The translations under genes and the position numbers were made by a program. The notes beneath the pieces are model-generated. The model searched no databases and was not told the origin of the DNA. It was given only the letters and a program-made list of their open reading frames with translations. From Streptomyces hyderabadensis (GTDB taxonomy: Bacteria > Actinomycetota > Actinomycetes > Streptomycetales > Streptomycetaceae), in the NCBI RefSeq assembly GCF_020404845.1, contig NZ_JAIOJZ010000003.1, positions 204,436 to 268,435 of the forward strand: a stretch of 64,000 bases of DNA, in the 5' to 3' direction. This document shows positions 27,515 through 35,515 of the stretch, piece after piece (the stretch's first letter is position 1; each line of letters begins with the position of its first letter).

Positions 27515-28498
27515 TCAACCCCGGGTCGGGCCCGGGCGGAGGGCGTTGAGGAGGGCCGCGCCGCGTTCGGCGTCGTCGATGCTGATCGCGAAGTCGGTAC
27601 GGCGGCCGCGGGGGCGGATGACCAGGCACTCGCCGGCGCGCAGCATCACCGTGGTGCCGAGGCCGCTGAGGCGGTAGCCCCAGCCGCCGACCTGGGAGGG
27701 TCGGCGGACCTCCATCCGCGCCGTGTCGATGTCGCCGGGCGCCCAGCGGCGGCCGGGCCAGCCGAGGGGGCCGAAGGAGACCTCCAGGCCCCGTTCGGAG
27801 ACGCGGGCCTGGACGGAGGAGAACACGCCGCAGGCGAGGGACCCGGCCGCACACCCGGCGAACAGCGCCCACAGGCCGCCCGGGTCGGCCAGGCCGCCGA
27901 CCAGGGCGACGAGCGCGCCCGCGGCCCCCAGGCCGATCGCGGCCGCCAGCGACTGGAGCCAGGGGTTGGCGGTGCGGGAGAACCAGACCAGGCGCCGGCC
28001 CTGGGGGATGTCCAGCGCCGGGGCGGCTTTTTCGGGCGTGGTGTCGTCGAGCGGAGTGCCGCGGCGCCGGGTGACGAGCAGCCATCCGGCCACTCCCGCG
28101 AGGACGGCCGCGACCAGGATCGCGACGACCCAGGCGGTGGGCTGCCGGGCCTCGTGCCAGTCCGCGCGGTCCAGGTTGGCCCGGATGACCGAGGCCTGGG
28201 CGCCGGTGAGGACGATGCCCATGGGGAGCAGCGTCACGGCGGTCCACGGGCGGGCCACCGGACCCGCCCGCATCAGCGGGACGGTGACCGCGGCCGCCGT
28301 CACCAGCCAGATCAGCGCGGGGACCAGGGACGCCGCCCACAGGGGCATCGAACCGTCGGGGGCCTCGCCGTTCAGGCCCCAGTGGGTCGCCAGCCGGTCG
28401 GGCAGCCGGTCCCGCGCCAGGAGCGGCATCCCCGCCAGCACCGCCGTCACCCCGGCCGTCCAGACCACCGCCGTGGTACGCCGCGCCGTGTCCCTCAT
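27515..28498 (-). CDS. DUF1648-type membrane protein
   Basis: 327 residues with about six membrane helices. The N-terminal DUF1648 signature is visible (LLARDRLPDRLATHWGLNGEAPDGS), the segment linked to SdpI/YhdP-like immunity and YtrA operons. A long hydrophobic region and a C-terminal cytoplasmic PH-like part (VSERGLEVSFGPLGWPGRRW...DFAISIDDAERGAALLNAL) follow. It overlaps the GntR gene by ATGA and is its operon partner. Role probably in envelope stress, by analogy. Confidence 0.75.
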   Translation of the reverse strand: MRDTARRTTAVVWTAGVTAVLAGMPLLARDRLPDRLATHWGLNGEAPDGSMPLWAASLVPALIWLVTAAAVTVPLMRAGPVARPWTAVTLLPMGIVLTGAQASVIRANLDRADWHEARQPTAWVVAILVAAVLAGVAGWLLVTRRRGTPLDDTTPEKAAPALDIPQGRRLVWFSRTANPWLQSLAAAIGLGAAGALVALVGGLADPGGLWALFAGCAAGSLACGVFSSVQARVSERGLEVSFGPLGWPGRRWAPGDIDTARMEVRRPSQVGGWGYRLSGLGTTVMLRAGECLVIRPRGRRTDFAISIDDAERGAALLNALRPGPTRG

Positions 28499-28842
28499 GG
28501 CATCCCCCTGATCATGTCGACGAGATCGGTCCTGCTGTAGCCCAGCCGAGCCGCCTCGGCGAGCAGCTCCCTGACCCGGATCTGCAGTTCGGAGTGAGGC
28601 CGGGCGCCCTCGGCCACCGTCACCCCCCGGCCCCGGCGGAACTCCAGCAGGCCCTCGTCCCGCAGCCCGCGCAGCGCGCGCAGCACGGTGTTGACGTTGA
28701 CGTCCAGGGCCTCGGAGAGGTCGCGGGCCGAGGGCAGGCGGTCCCCCGGGGCGCACTCCCCCTCGGCGATGGCGCGCCGGACGGCGCCGGCGACCTGTTC
28801 GTGCAGGGGCCGGGTGTCGGTCTTGTCCAGACTCAGCAGCAT
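28495..28842 (-). CDS. GntR regulator, YtrA subfamily
   Basis: 115 residues, the short YtrA form: winged helix (LHEQVAGAVRRAIAEGECAPGDRLPSARDLSEALDVNVNTVLRALRGLRDEGLLEFRRGRGVTV) plus a small helical dimerisation tail. First gene of an operon with the DUF1648 membrane protein, a common pairing that responds to cell-wall-active compounds. A 21-bp dyad directly upstream (28843-28863) overlaps the likely promoter, implying autorepression. TAGTGT (minus strand, 28853-28858) 10 nt before the ATG suggests leaderless or near-leaderless mRNA. Confidence 0.88.
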   Translation of the reverse strand: MLLSLDKTDTRPLHEQVAGAVRRAIAEGECAPGDRLPSARDLSEALDVNVNTVLRALRGLRDEGLLEFRRGRGVTVAEGARPHSELQIRVRELLAEAARLGYSRTDLVDMIRGMP

Positions 28843-28863
28843 GGTGCTAATGACACTATCACC
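28843..28863. promoter_or_regulatory. Operator of the YtrA-type GntR operon
   Basis: Inverted repeat GGTG-C-TA at 28843-28849 and TA-T-CACC at 28857-28863, touching the start codon and covering the -10 hexamer. The position indicates repression by the encoded GntR protein. Confidence 0.6.
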
Positions 28864-28933
28864 ATCGGTTCCATCCGGGCAGGGAGATCAACCGCGTGCG
28901 AGAAGCCGCGTGCGAGAAGCCCGCATGAAAGAA

Positions 28934-28961
28934 GGGGCCCGTCGCGTCGGCGACGGGCCCC
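28934..28961 (-). terminator. Terminator of the D-Ala-D-Ala carboxypeptidase gene
   Basis: Perfect 12-bp stem GGGGCCCGTCGC (28934-28945) with its complement (28950-28961), loop GTCG. On the minus strand it is followed by CTTCTTTC, 28 bp past the stop codon. Confidence 0.9.
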
Positions 28962-28988
28962 TGGGCGGTGCGGTGTCCGGTGTCGGAG

Positions 28989-29924
28989 CTACTTCTTGAA
29001 GCCGTAGTCCATGAGCTTCTTGGCGTCCGTGGCGCGCTGCGTCGCCGACGAGGACGCCAGTACCGTGCCGATGACGGTCTTTCCCTTCCGGGTCGCGGCG
29101 AAGACCAGGCAGTACTTGGCCTCCGGCCCCGAACCGGTCTTCACGCCGATCGCACCGCTGTAACTGCCCAGCAGCGTGTTGGTGTTGGTCCAGGGCGCCA
29201 TCGTGCGGGTGCCGCCCTTCTTGGTCCGCGTCTTCGCCGTGTACTTCTTCGTCTTGACGATGGTGCGGAAGGTGGAGTTCTTCATCGCGTTGCTCGCGAG
29301 TTTCGTGAGGTCGCGCGGCGTGGAGTAGTTCTTGCCGTTGCCGATGCCGTCGAAGGAATCGAAGTGCGTGTTCTTCAGGCCGAGGCTCTTGGCGGTCGAG
29401 TTCATCTTGCCGATGAACGACTTCACCCGCGCCGCCCGCGTCTTGCCCGAGCCGAACTTGTCGGCCAGCGCGTACGCGGCGTCGCAGCCGGACGGCAGCA
29501 TCAGCCCGTACAGCAGCTGGCGGACCGTCACCTGGTCGCCGACGATCAGGCGGGCGGAGGAGGCGTTCTTCGACACGATGTAGTCGCTGTACGCCATCTG
29601 GATCGTGACCTTGGCGTCCAGGTTCAGCTTCGGCTGGGAGAGCACGACCTTGGCGGTCATGATCTTCGTCGTGGAGCCGGTGGAGCGCTTGGTGTCGGCG
29701 GCCTTGGTGTAGAGCGACCTGCCGGTCGCGTTGTTCATCACGAAGCCGCCCTTGGCGGCGATCGAGGGTGCGGCGGGTGCCCGCACGGCGGCGGCGGATA
29801 CGGCGCGCTCGGGTGCCGCGGCCTGGGCGGGTGCGGTGGCGAGGGCACCGGTGGTGAGGACGGCGCCGCTGGTCAGGACGACGGCGAGGGTCCGGTGCAG
29901 CCGGCCACCCGAAATGGTGTTCAT
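28989..29924 (-). CDS. D-alanyl-D-alanine carboxypeptidase, peptidase S11
   Basis: 311 residues, exported. Removes the terminal D-alanine of peptidoglycan stem peptides. A signal peptide ends at APAQA-A (about residue 35). Penicillin-binding motifs: SxxK as STTK (S84-K87), the second motif as SGC (145-147) where most S11 enzymes have SxN, and KTG (262-264). The Asn-to-Cys change is notable, although close Streptomyces relatives may share it. The ATG at 29924 is used; upstream frame is non-coding in composition. Confidence 0.9.
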   Translation of the reverse strand: MNTISGGRLHRTLAVVLTSGAVLTTGALATAPAQAAAPERAVSAAAVRAPAAPSIAAKGGFVMNNATGRSLYTKAADTKRSTGSTTKIMTAKVVLSQPKLNLDAKVTIQMAYSDYIVSKNASSARLIVGDQVTVRQLLYGLMLPSGCDAAYALADKFGSGKTRAARVKSFIGKMNSTAKSLGLKNTHFDSFDGIGNGKNYSTPRDLTKLASNAMKNSTFRTIVKTKKYTAKTRTKKGGTRTMAPWTNTNTLLGSYSGAIGVKTGSGPEAKYCLVFAATRKGKTVIGTVLASSSATQRATDAKKLMDYGFKK

Positions 29925-30158
29925 TGAGTCGATTACCCCGATTGTGGTGAATTCCCCTGGGATGCGGCCGAGTTGTGGTCGGTGCAGCGGTGGCCGCGTC
30001 AGTGCGACACGCGAAGGGGGTGAATGGTTGCACGGCGGGGTGGAGTGGATTGGGCGTTCCCTCTGAAGGGTGATTGGGGGGAAGGGTGAGAAGGGAGGGC
30101 GGCGTCCGGATGCTGGACCGGATCCCTCTTGTGTCCCTGTTGTATCTATCCTGTCGGC

Positions 30159-30809
30159 ATGACCACGGCAGTGAAGCAACCCCCCGCGGCGGACCGCGTC
30201 TACACCCACGTCAAGCAGGGCGTCCTGGAGCGCCGTTACGAGGGCGGGACGCTGCTCACCGAGGGCGAGCTGGCCGAGGCGGTGGGTGTCTCCCGCACGC
30301 CGGTGCGCGAGGCGCTGCTGCGGCTGGAGGTCGAGGGGCTGATCCGGCTCTACCCCAAGAAGGGCGCGCTGGTCCTGCCGGTCTCCGCGCAGGAGATCGC
30401 GGACGTGGTGGAGACCCGGCTGCTGGTCGAGGAGCACGCGGCCAGGAAGGCCGTACCCGCCCCGCCCGGGCTGGTCGAACGGCTGGAGGAACTGCTCGCC
30501 CGGCAGAAGGAGCAGGCCGCCGCCGGTGACTTCACCGCCGCCTCCGTCACCGACCGCTGCTTCCACGCCGAGATCGTCCGCAGCGGCGGCAACGAGATCC
30601 TCTCCCGCCTCTACGACCAGCTCCGCGACCGCCAGCTGCGCATGGGCGTCGCCGTCATGCACTCCCACCCCGACCGGATCGCCCACACCCTGGCCGAGCA
30701 CGAGGAGCTCCTCGACGCGCTGCGCGCCGGGGACGCGGAGGCGGCCGTCGGCGTGGTGAGCCGGCACGTGGGCTGGTTCTCGAACCTGGCGCGGGGGGAG
30801 GTCCGATGA
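30159..30809 (+). CDS. GntR regulator, FadR/FCD subfamily
   Basis: 216 residues. Winged helix (about 10-75, with LTEGELAEAVGVSRTPVREALLRLEVEGLIRLYPKKGALVL) and a helical FCD ligand domain carrying the D/H metal-site pattern (DRCFHAEIVRSGGNEILSRLYDQLRDRQ...HEELLDALRAGDAEAA). These bind carboxylates or related metabolites. ATGA overlap with the MFS transporter gene suggests it controls that transporter, whose substrate may be its ligand. The ATG at 30159 is preferred; there is no Shine-Dalgarno, so it may be leaderless. Confidence 0.9.
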   Translation: MTTAVKQPPAADRVYTHVKQGVLERRYEGGTLLTEGELAEAVGVSRTPVREALLRLEVEGLIRLYPKKGALVLPVSAQEIADVVETRLLVEEHAARKAVPAPPGLVERLEELLARQKEQAAAGDFTAASVTDRCFHAEIVRSGGNEILSRLYDQLRDRQLRMGVAVMHSHPDRIAHTLAEHEELLDALRAGDAEAAVGVVSRHVGWFSNLARGEVR

Positions 30810-32119
30810 GTACCGCCACCTCGCCCGGCGGCCGGGCCCTGCCCGGCGATCCCCCGGGCGGCCGGCGTGCCGTGGCCGTGTGGAGCGTCGGCGTCTCCGT
30901 CTACTTCGTCGCCGTCATCTTCCGTACGTCCCTGGGTGTCGCCGGCCTCGACGCCGCCGACCGCTTCCACGTCAACGCCTCCGCCCTGTCCACCTTCTCC
31001 ATCCTCCAGCTGCTGGTCTACGCCGGCATGCAGATACCCGTCGGCCTGCTGGTCGACCGGCTGGGCACCAAGAAGGTGCTGGGCCTCGGCGTCGTGCTGT
31101 TCACGGTGGGGCAGCTGGGCTTCGCCTTCTCCCCGTCGTACGGCATGGCGCTGGCCTCGCGGGCGCTGCTGGGCTGCGGGGACGCGCTGACCTTCATCAG
31201 CGTGCTGCGGCTGGGCACCCGCTGGTTCCCGGCCCGGCGCGGGCCGATGGTCGCCCAGCTGGCCGGTCTCGTCGGGATGGCGGGCAACCTGGTCTCCACC
31301 CTGGTCCTGGCCAGGCTGCTGCACGGCATCGGCTGGACGGCGGCGTTCGCGGGCAGCGCGCTGGCGGGCGTGGTCGTCTTCGTCCTGCTGCTGCTCTTCC
31401 TCAAGGACCACCCCGAGGGCCACGAGCCGGAGCCGCTGCCGCACCAGGGGGCCGCGTACGTGCGGCGGCAGATCGCGACGTCCTGGCGGGAGCCGGGGAC
31501 GCGGCTCGGGCTGTGGGTGCACTTCACCACCCAGTTCCCGGCGATGGTGTTCCTGCTGCTGTGGGGGATGCCGTTCCTGGTCGAGGCGCAGGGGCTGTCC
31601 CGGGCCACGGCCGGCACGCTGCTCACCCTGGTCGTCCTGTCCAACATGGCGGTCGGCCTGGTCTACGGCCAGATCATCGCCCGGCACCACGCGGCGCGGC
31701 TGCCGCTGGCGCTGGGCACGGTGGGGGCGACGGCGCTGCTCTGGGCGGCAACGCTCGCCTACCCGGCCGAGCATGCGCCGATGTGGCTGCTGGTCGTGCT
31801 GTGCACGGTGCTGGGGGCGTGCGGGCCGGCGTCGATGATCGGCTTCGACTTCGCGCGGCCGGCGAATCCGCCGGAGCGGCAGGGGACGGCGTCCGGGATC
31901 ACGAACATGGGGGGCTTCGTGGCGTCGATGACCACGTTGCTCGCGGTGGGGGTGCTGCTGGACGCGACGGGGGACGACTACGCGGTGGCGTTCTCGTCGG
32001 TGTTCGTGCTGCAGGCGCTCGGGGTCACGCAGATTCTCAGGCTGCGTAAGCGGGCCGCGCTGCGGGAGCGGGAGCGGTTGGTGGCGAGCCGGGTGGAGAC
32101 GGTGCACGTGCCCGTGTAG
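30806..32119 (+). CDS. Major facilitator superfamily transporter
   Basis: 437 residues with 12 predicted helices. The loop 2-3 MFS motif appears as GLLVDRLGTKKVLGLG, and SRALLGCGDALTF in helix 4 is typical of the nitrate/oxalate and ACS-like branches. The C-terminus carries an Arg-rich cytoplasmic tail (RLRKRAALRERERL). Co-transcribed with the FadR-type regulator. The substrate is not predictable; organic anion uptake is one possibility. Confidence 0.88.
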   Translation: MSTATSPGGRALPGDPPGGRRAVAVWSVGVSVYFVAVIFRTSLGVAGLDAADRFHVNASALSTFSILQLLVYAGMQIPVGLLVDRLGTKKVLGLGVVLFTVGQLGFAFSPSYGMALASRALLGCGDALTFISVLRLGTRWFPARRGPMVAQLAGLVGMAGNLVSTLVLARLLHGIGWTAAFAGSALAGVVVFVLLLLFLKDHPEGHEPEPLPHQGAAYVRRQIATSWREPGTRLGLWVHFTTQFPAMVFLLLWGMPFLVEAQGLSRATAGTLLTLVVLSNMAVGLVYGQIIARHHAARLPLALGTVGATALLWAATLAYPAEHAPMWLLVVLCTVLGACGPASMIGFDFARPANPPERQGTASGITNMGGFVASMTTLLAVGVLLDATGDDYAVAFSSVFVLQALGVTQILRLRKRAALRERERLVASRVETVHVPV

Positions 32120-32141
32120 GCACCCGGCGCGGGTGCGGGCC

Positions 32142-32214
32142 GGGCTGGGGGCTGTCGCCCCCAGACCCCCGCTTCGGCCTGAACGGCCTCGTCCTCAGAC
32201 GCCGGACGGGCTGG
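32142..32214. repeat. Dispersed Streptomyces intergenic repeat
   Basis: A GGGGGCTGTCGCCCCC hairpin is followed by AGACCCCCGCTTCGGCCTG, AACGGCCTCGTCCTC and GACGCCGGACGGGCTGG. I recognise this from memory as a non-coding element found many times between genes in Streptomyces genomes. It lies between convergent genes and may act as a terminator. Confidence 0.6.
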
Positions 32215-32218
32215 AAAC

Positions 32219-33043
32219 TCAGGGCGTGACGGTGAAGTTGCGCAGGATCGCCGCCGTCAGGTCCTGGTCGCCCTCCGTCTTGATGCGGTCCTTGACCGCC
32301 TCCGGGGTCACCCGGCCGCAGGCCAGGCGGACGTACGTCTCCCAGTCGAGGGTGAGGGTGGCGGCGGGGCCGAGGGCCGGGGACGATTCGAGGGTGCCGC
32401 GGCCCTGGATGTCGACGCGGATGGTGCGCAGGAACTCGACCGGGCCGTGCACGTCGAAGACGACGGCCGAGCTGCGCGGCGCGTCCGACCGCTCGGCGAC
32501 CACGGCGGGCAGCTCGCCGAGCAGCACGTCACGGGCGACGTGCGCGCCGGGGGAGTCGAGGTTGCCGGGGCGGCCGAGGGCCGTGCGCAGGTCCTGCTCG
32601 TGCGCCCACACGTCGAAGGCGTGCCGGCGCATCGCCTCCTCCAGGGTCAGCTCGGTGCCGAGCGGGCCGCGCACCTTCGTGCCGGGGTCCCGCGACTCGT
32701 TCCGCAGCTGGCGGTTGCGCCGGATGATCATGTACTCCAGCTCGGACGTCATCTCCGGCGCCGTGTGGTGGCGGCGGACGTCGACCTGCATCTCCATGTA
32801 CCGCTGGTGGTCGCCCGTGACGTGGTAGAGGTCGCGCGGCAGGGTGTGGATGGGGCGGGGGTCGCCGAGCATCTCGGAGTCCAGGCCCATCACGTGCGAG
32901 ACGATGTCGCGCACCGACCACCCCGGGCAGGGGGTCCGGCGGTTCCACTCTGCCTCCACAAGCGGCTGGACCAGCTCGGATATCGCCTCGATGGAGTGAG
33001 TCCAGGCGTCGGCGTAGGGCTGGAGGGTGGGATGCAGACTCAC
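32219..33043 (-). CDS. Maleylpyruvate isomerase-type mycothiol-dependent enzyme
   Basis: 274 residues from the GTG at 33043, with GAGGGG upstream. The DinB-like four-helix N-terminal domain carries the metal-binding histidines in DIVSHVMGLD and HAFDVWAHEQDLR, with the entry motif CPGWSVRD typical of the mycothiol-dependent maleylpyruvate isomerase family. A C-terminal SCP2-like/MDMPI domain (about 185-274) follows. Probably uses mycothiol as cofactor for isomerisation or S-transfer; no aromatic catabolic genes are adjacent. Confidence 0.82.
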   Translation of the reverse strand: MSLHPTLQPYADAWTHSIEAISELVQPLVEAEWNRRTPCPGWSVRDIVSHVMGLDSEMLGDPRPIHTLPRDLYHVTGDHQRYMEMQVDVRRHHTAPEMTSELEYMIIRRNRQLRNESRDPGTKVRGPLGTELTLEEAMRRHAFDVWAHEQDLRTALGRPGNLDSPGAHVARDVLLGELPAVVAERSDAPRSSAVVFDVHGPVEFLRTIRVDIQGRGTLESSPALGPAATLTLDWETYVRLACGRVTPEAVKDRIKTEGDQDLTAAILRNFTVTP

Positions 33044-33224
33044 GGAACGGGACCCCTCGGCGGTCGGTACACGGGCGGTTGGCGGCAGCGGTGCCAGTGG
33101 CGGCGGCGGCAGTCGGCGGGCGTCTTGGGAGGCTAAGTTACGCTGCTGTGCGGCACCCCGGCAGTGCTTTCGTGTGACGATCGTAGGCCCGTGTGGACGG
33201 CTCGAATGCCAGGACGGTGGTAGT

Positions 33225-34022
33225 GTGCGCGCCTCTTTGCTTCAAATCGCTGTGAACGAGGACGAAACGGTCGAAGCGCGTCGCCTCCGGGTGGCGGCTC
33301 TGGTGCGGGAGCAGGCGGGCGCCGACCTCGTCGTGCTGCCGGAGCTGTGGACCACGGGCGCGTTCGCCTTCGAGGCGTTCGACGCGGCGGCCGAGCCGCT
33401 GCGCGGCCCGACGTACGAGGCGATGGCGAAGGCGGCGAGCGACGCGGGCGTGTGGCTGCACGCGGGGTCGGTGCCCGAGCGCGACCCGGACGGACGGCTC
33501 TACAACACCTCTCTCGTCTTCTCCCCCGCCGGCGACCTGGCCGCCTCCTACCGCAAGATCCACCGCTTCGGCTTCGACAAGGGCGAGGCCGTGCTGATGG
33601 GCGCGGGGCGGGAGCCGGTGACGGTCCGGCTGCCGGACACCGCCACCCTCGGCGTGGCGACCTGCTACGACCTGCGCTTCCCGGAACTCTTCCGCGCCCT
33701 CGTCGACGCCGGTGCCGAGATCCTCGTCGTCCCGGCGGGCTGGCCGGAGCGCCGCCGGGCCCACTGGACGCTGCTGGCCCAGGCCCGGGCCGTGGAGAAC
33801 CAGGCGTTCGTCCTCGCCTGCGGAACGGCCGGGACGCACGCCGGGGTTCCGCAGGCCGGTCACTCGATCGTGGTGGACCCCTGGGGCGAGGTGCTCGCGG
33901 AGGCCGGCCCGGACGAGGAGATCCTCACGGTGGAGTTCGACCCGGCGAAGGTGGCGCGCACCCGGGAGCAGTTCCCGGCCCTGAAGGACCGGGTGCTGGG
34001 GCTTGAGCCGCCGCGCGGCTGA
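33225..34022 (+). CDS. Carbon-nitrogen hydrolase (nitrilase superfamily amidase)
   Basis: 265 residues from the GTG at 33225, giving the conserved first strand ASLLQIAV. The catalytic triad is complete: E40 (LPELW), K111 (YRKIH) and C147 (ATCYDLRFPE). The pattern resembles omega-amidase/Nit2-type enzymes acting on small amides. The longer frame from 33027 lacks conserved sequence. A TAGTGT at 33221-33226 looks like a -10 but overlaps the chosen start, so either it is not the promoter or the true start is a downstream TTG (33237), which would truncate strand 1. Confidence 0.85.
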   Translation: MRASLLQIAVNEDETVEARRLRVAALVREQAGADLVVLPELWTTGAFAFEAFDAAAEPLRGPTYEAMAKAASDAGVWLHAGSVPERDPDGRLYNTSLVFSPAGDLAASYRKIHRFGFDKGEAVLMGAGREPVTVRLPDTATLGVATCYDLRFPELFRALVDAGAEILVVPAGWPERRRAHWTLLAQARAVENQAFVLACGTAGTHAGVPQAGHSIVVDPWGEVLAEAGPDEEILTVEFDPAKVARTREQFPALKDRVLGLEPPRG

Positions 34023-34088
34023 GCGCGGAACGTGAGGAGCTGTGACACCGCGTGTTTGACGCGGCGTCACGCTGCCCAGTATGTCGGC

Positions 34089-34553
34089 ATGAAACGGACG
34101 CGTACCGGTACCTCCGCCATTCGCCGGGTGTGGGTGGACCCCCTCGGTGCCCCTTTCGCGACGGCCTTCGAGCTTCCGACCGCGGGACTTCCCCCGCGGG
34201 CGCCCGAGGAATGGGTGCGCGCCAGCTTCGAGGACGTCCCGGTGATAGTGCGTGAGCTGATCCGGACGGGCTGGGCGGGCGTGCTGGGGCTGCGACTGGG
34301 GCCGCGCACCTCGCGACGGCACGTGGTGGGCTGGCGCGTGCTGGAGACCGGGCCGGCCAGGATCGCCCTGGAGGCCCGCGCGCCGTCGCTGACCGTGCGC
34401 AACGTCGTGACCGTCGACGACGCGCGGCTGCTCTGGGCGACGTACGCCTGCTACGAGCGCCGGGCCGGCCGGGTGCTGTGGGCCTTGGCGGCGCCCGTGC
34501 ACCACCTGCTCGTGCCGCTGCTCCTCGGCCGCGCCGTCCGCCGCACGGCGTGA
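34089..34553 (+). CDS. DUF2867-like conserved protein
   Basis: 154 residues. N-terminal FATAFELP and a central FEDVPVIVRELIRTGWAGVLGLRLG, ending in a hydrophobic stretch (VLWALAAPVHHLLVPLLLGRAV), resemble the SRPBCC-like DUF2867 family of lipid-binding or respiratory-associated proteins. Function unknown. CAGTAT (34077-34082) lies 6 nt before the ATG, indicating a leaderless transcript. Confidence 0.65.
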   Translation: MKRTRTGTSAIRRVWVDPLGAPFATAFELPTAGLPPRAPEEWVRASFEDVPVIVRELIRTGWAGVLGLRLGPRTSRRHVVGWRVLETGPARIALEARAPSLTVRNVVTVDDARLLWATYACYERRAGRVLWALAAPVHHLLVPLLLGRAVRRTA

Positions 34554-34577
34554 GGCGCCGCCGGGGGCCGCCGCGGC

Positions 34578-35072
34578 TCAGTCGTCCGCCCGCTCCTTCT
34601 CCGCCAGGTGGATCACGCACACCGCCAGGGCGATCAGCAGCGCCGGGTCCGCGTCGTCCCGTACGACGTCCACGCCGTAGGTGTCCCGGAGGGTCAGCCA
34701 GCGCCGGGAGACCACGGCCAGCAGTTCGCCGTCGTACTCGACGGCGAACTCCCGGTCGAGGATCTTGCCGCTGACGTCCAGTTCGGTGCCGTCGGCCAGG
34801 GTGACCCGGTAGTGGTTGCGCAGCAGGGAGAGGCGTTTGCGCTTGATGCGCGCCAGGGGTTCGCCGGCCCGTTCGATCACCATCGTGTCGCGCAGGGCGA
34901 ACATCTTCTGGTGGATGTCGATCAGCACGCGTCCCTGGGCGTCCTTCAGCTCCCAGGTGTCCCGCAGCCGCATCGCCTTGCCGTCGACGAGGAAGACCTT
35001 GTTGCCGCGGTCGTCCTCGATCCAGTAGTCGTCGCCGATGCCGAGGAGCCGGTCGTACACGAGGAATCTCAT
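34578..35072 (-). CDS. LURP-one-related (Tubby C-terminal-like) protein
   Basis: 164 residues that fill the whole LURP-one fold: MRFLVYDRLLGIGDDYWIED...VFLVDGKAMRLRDTWELKD...IHQKMFALRDTMVI...GTELDVSGKILDREFAVEYDG...AVVSRRW. Related to phospholipid scramblase/Tubby domains that bind membrane lipids. Bacterial role unknown. It stands alone, upstream of a short membrane protein gene on the same strand. Confidence 0.85.
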   Translation of the reverse strand: MRFLVYDRLLGIGDDYWIEDDRGNKVFLVDGKAMRLRDTWELKDAQGRVLIDIHQKMFALRDTMVIERAGEPLARIKRKRLSLLRNHYRVTLADGTELDVSGKILDREFAVEYDGELLAVVSRRWLTLRDTYGVDVVRDDADPALLIALAVCVIHLAEKERADD

Positions 35073-35148
35073 GCTTGGACCGCTTCCCCGCCGGGCGCCG
35101 CGGAACGCGGCCGGTAGGCCGACAGGCTGACTGCCGGGCCCGGCCGGG

Positions 35149-35400
35149 TCAGGAGCCGTAGCCGTTCTGGTAGCCGTCCTGCGTGTGGTGGTGGGGCCGT
35201 TCCTCGACGACCGGGGTCGACGGCGGCATCACGACGCGGCGGCGCCGGGCGATGCTGCTGAACGTCGCGACGCCGATCAGGCCGACGACCATGAAGATCA
35301 CACCGACCAGGTCGAGGTTGACGCCCTGCATGTCCCAGTCGGTCGCGAACGTGAGGATGGCTCCCACGGCGATGAGGATGATGCACCCGCCGAGGCCCAT
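35149..35400 (-). CDS. Small two-helix membrane protein (DUF6458-like)
   Basis: 83 residues: two membrane helices (GGCIILIAVGAILTFAT and LDLVGVIFMVVGLIGVATF) separated by a short WDMQGVN loop, then a cytoplasmic RRRR and a His/Gln/Tyr/Gly-rich tail. The layout matches a widespread small actinobacterial membrane family (DUF6458, from memory). No function known. Confidence 0.75.
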   Translation of the reverse strand: MGLGGCIILIAVGAILTFATDWDMQGVNLDLVGVIFMVVGLIGVATFSSIARRRRVVMPPSTPVVEERPHHHTQDGYQNGYGS

Positions 35401-35515
35401 GAGTGTTGCCTCCCTGTCAGATCCGGTCGGTTCCGGGTTTCCGGCCGATCCGGTTCCGTGCGGGTACCCCCAGGGCCAACCCTCATGCCGTGGAGCCCTG
35501 TTGCGCGCCCCGGCC

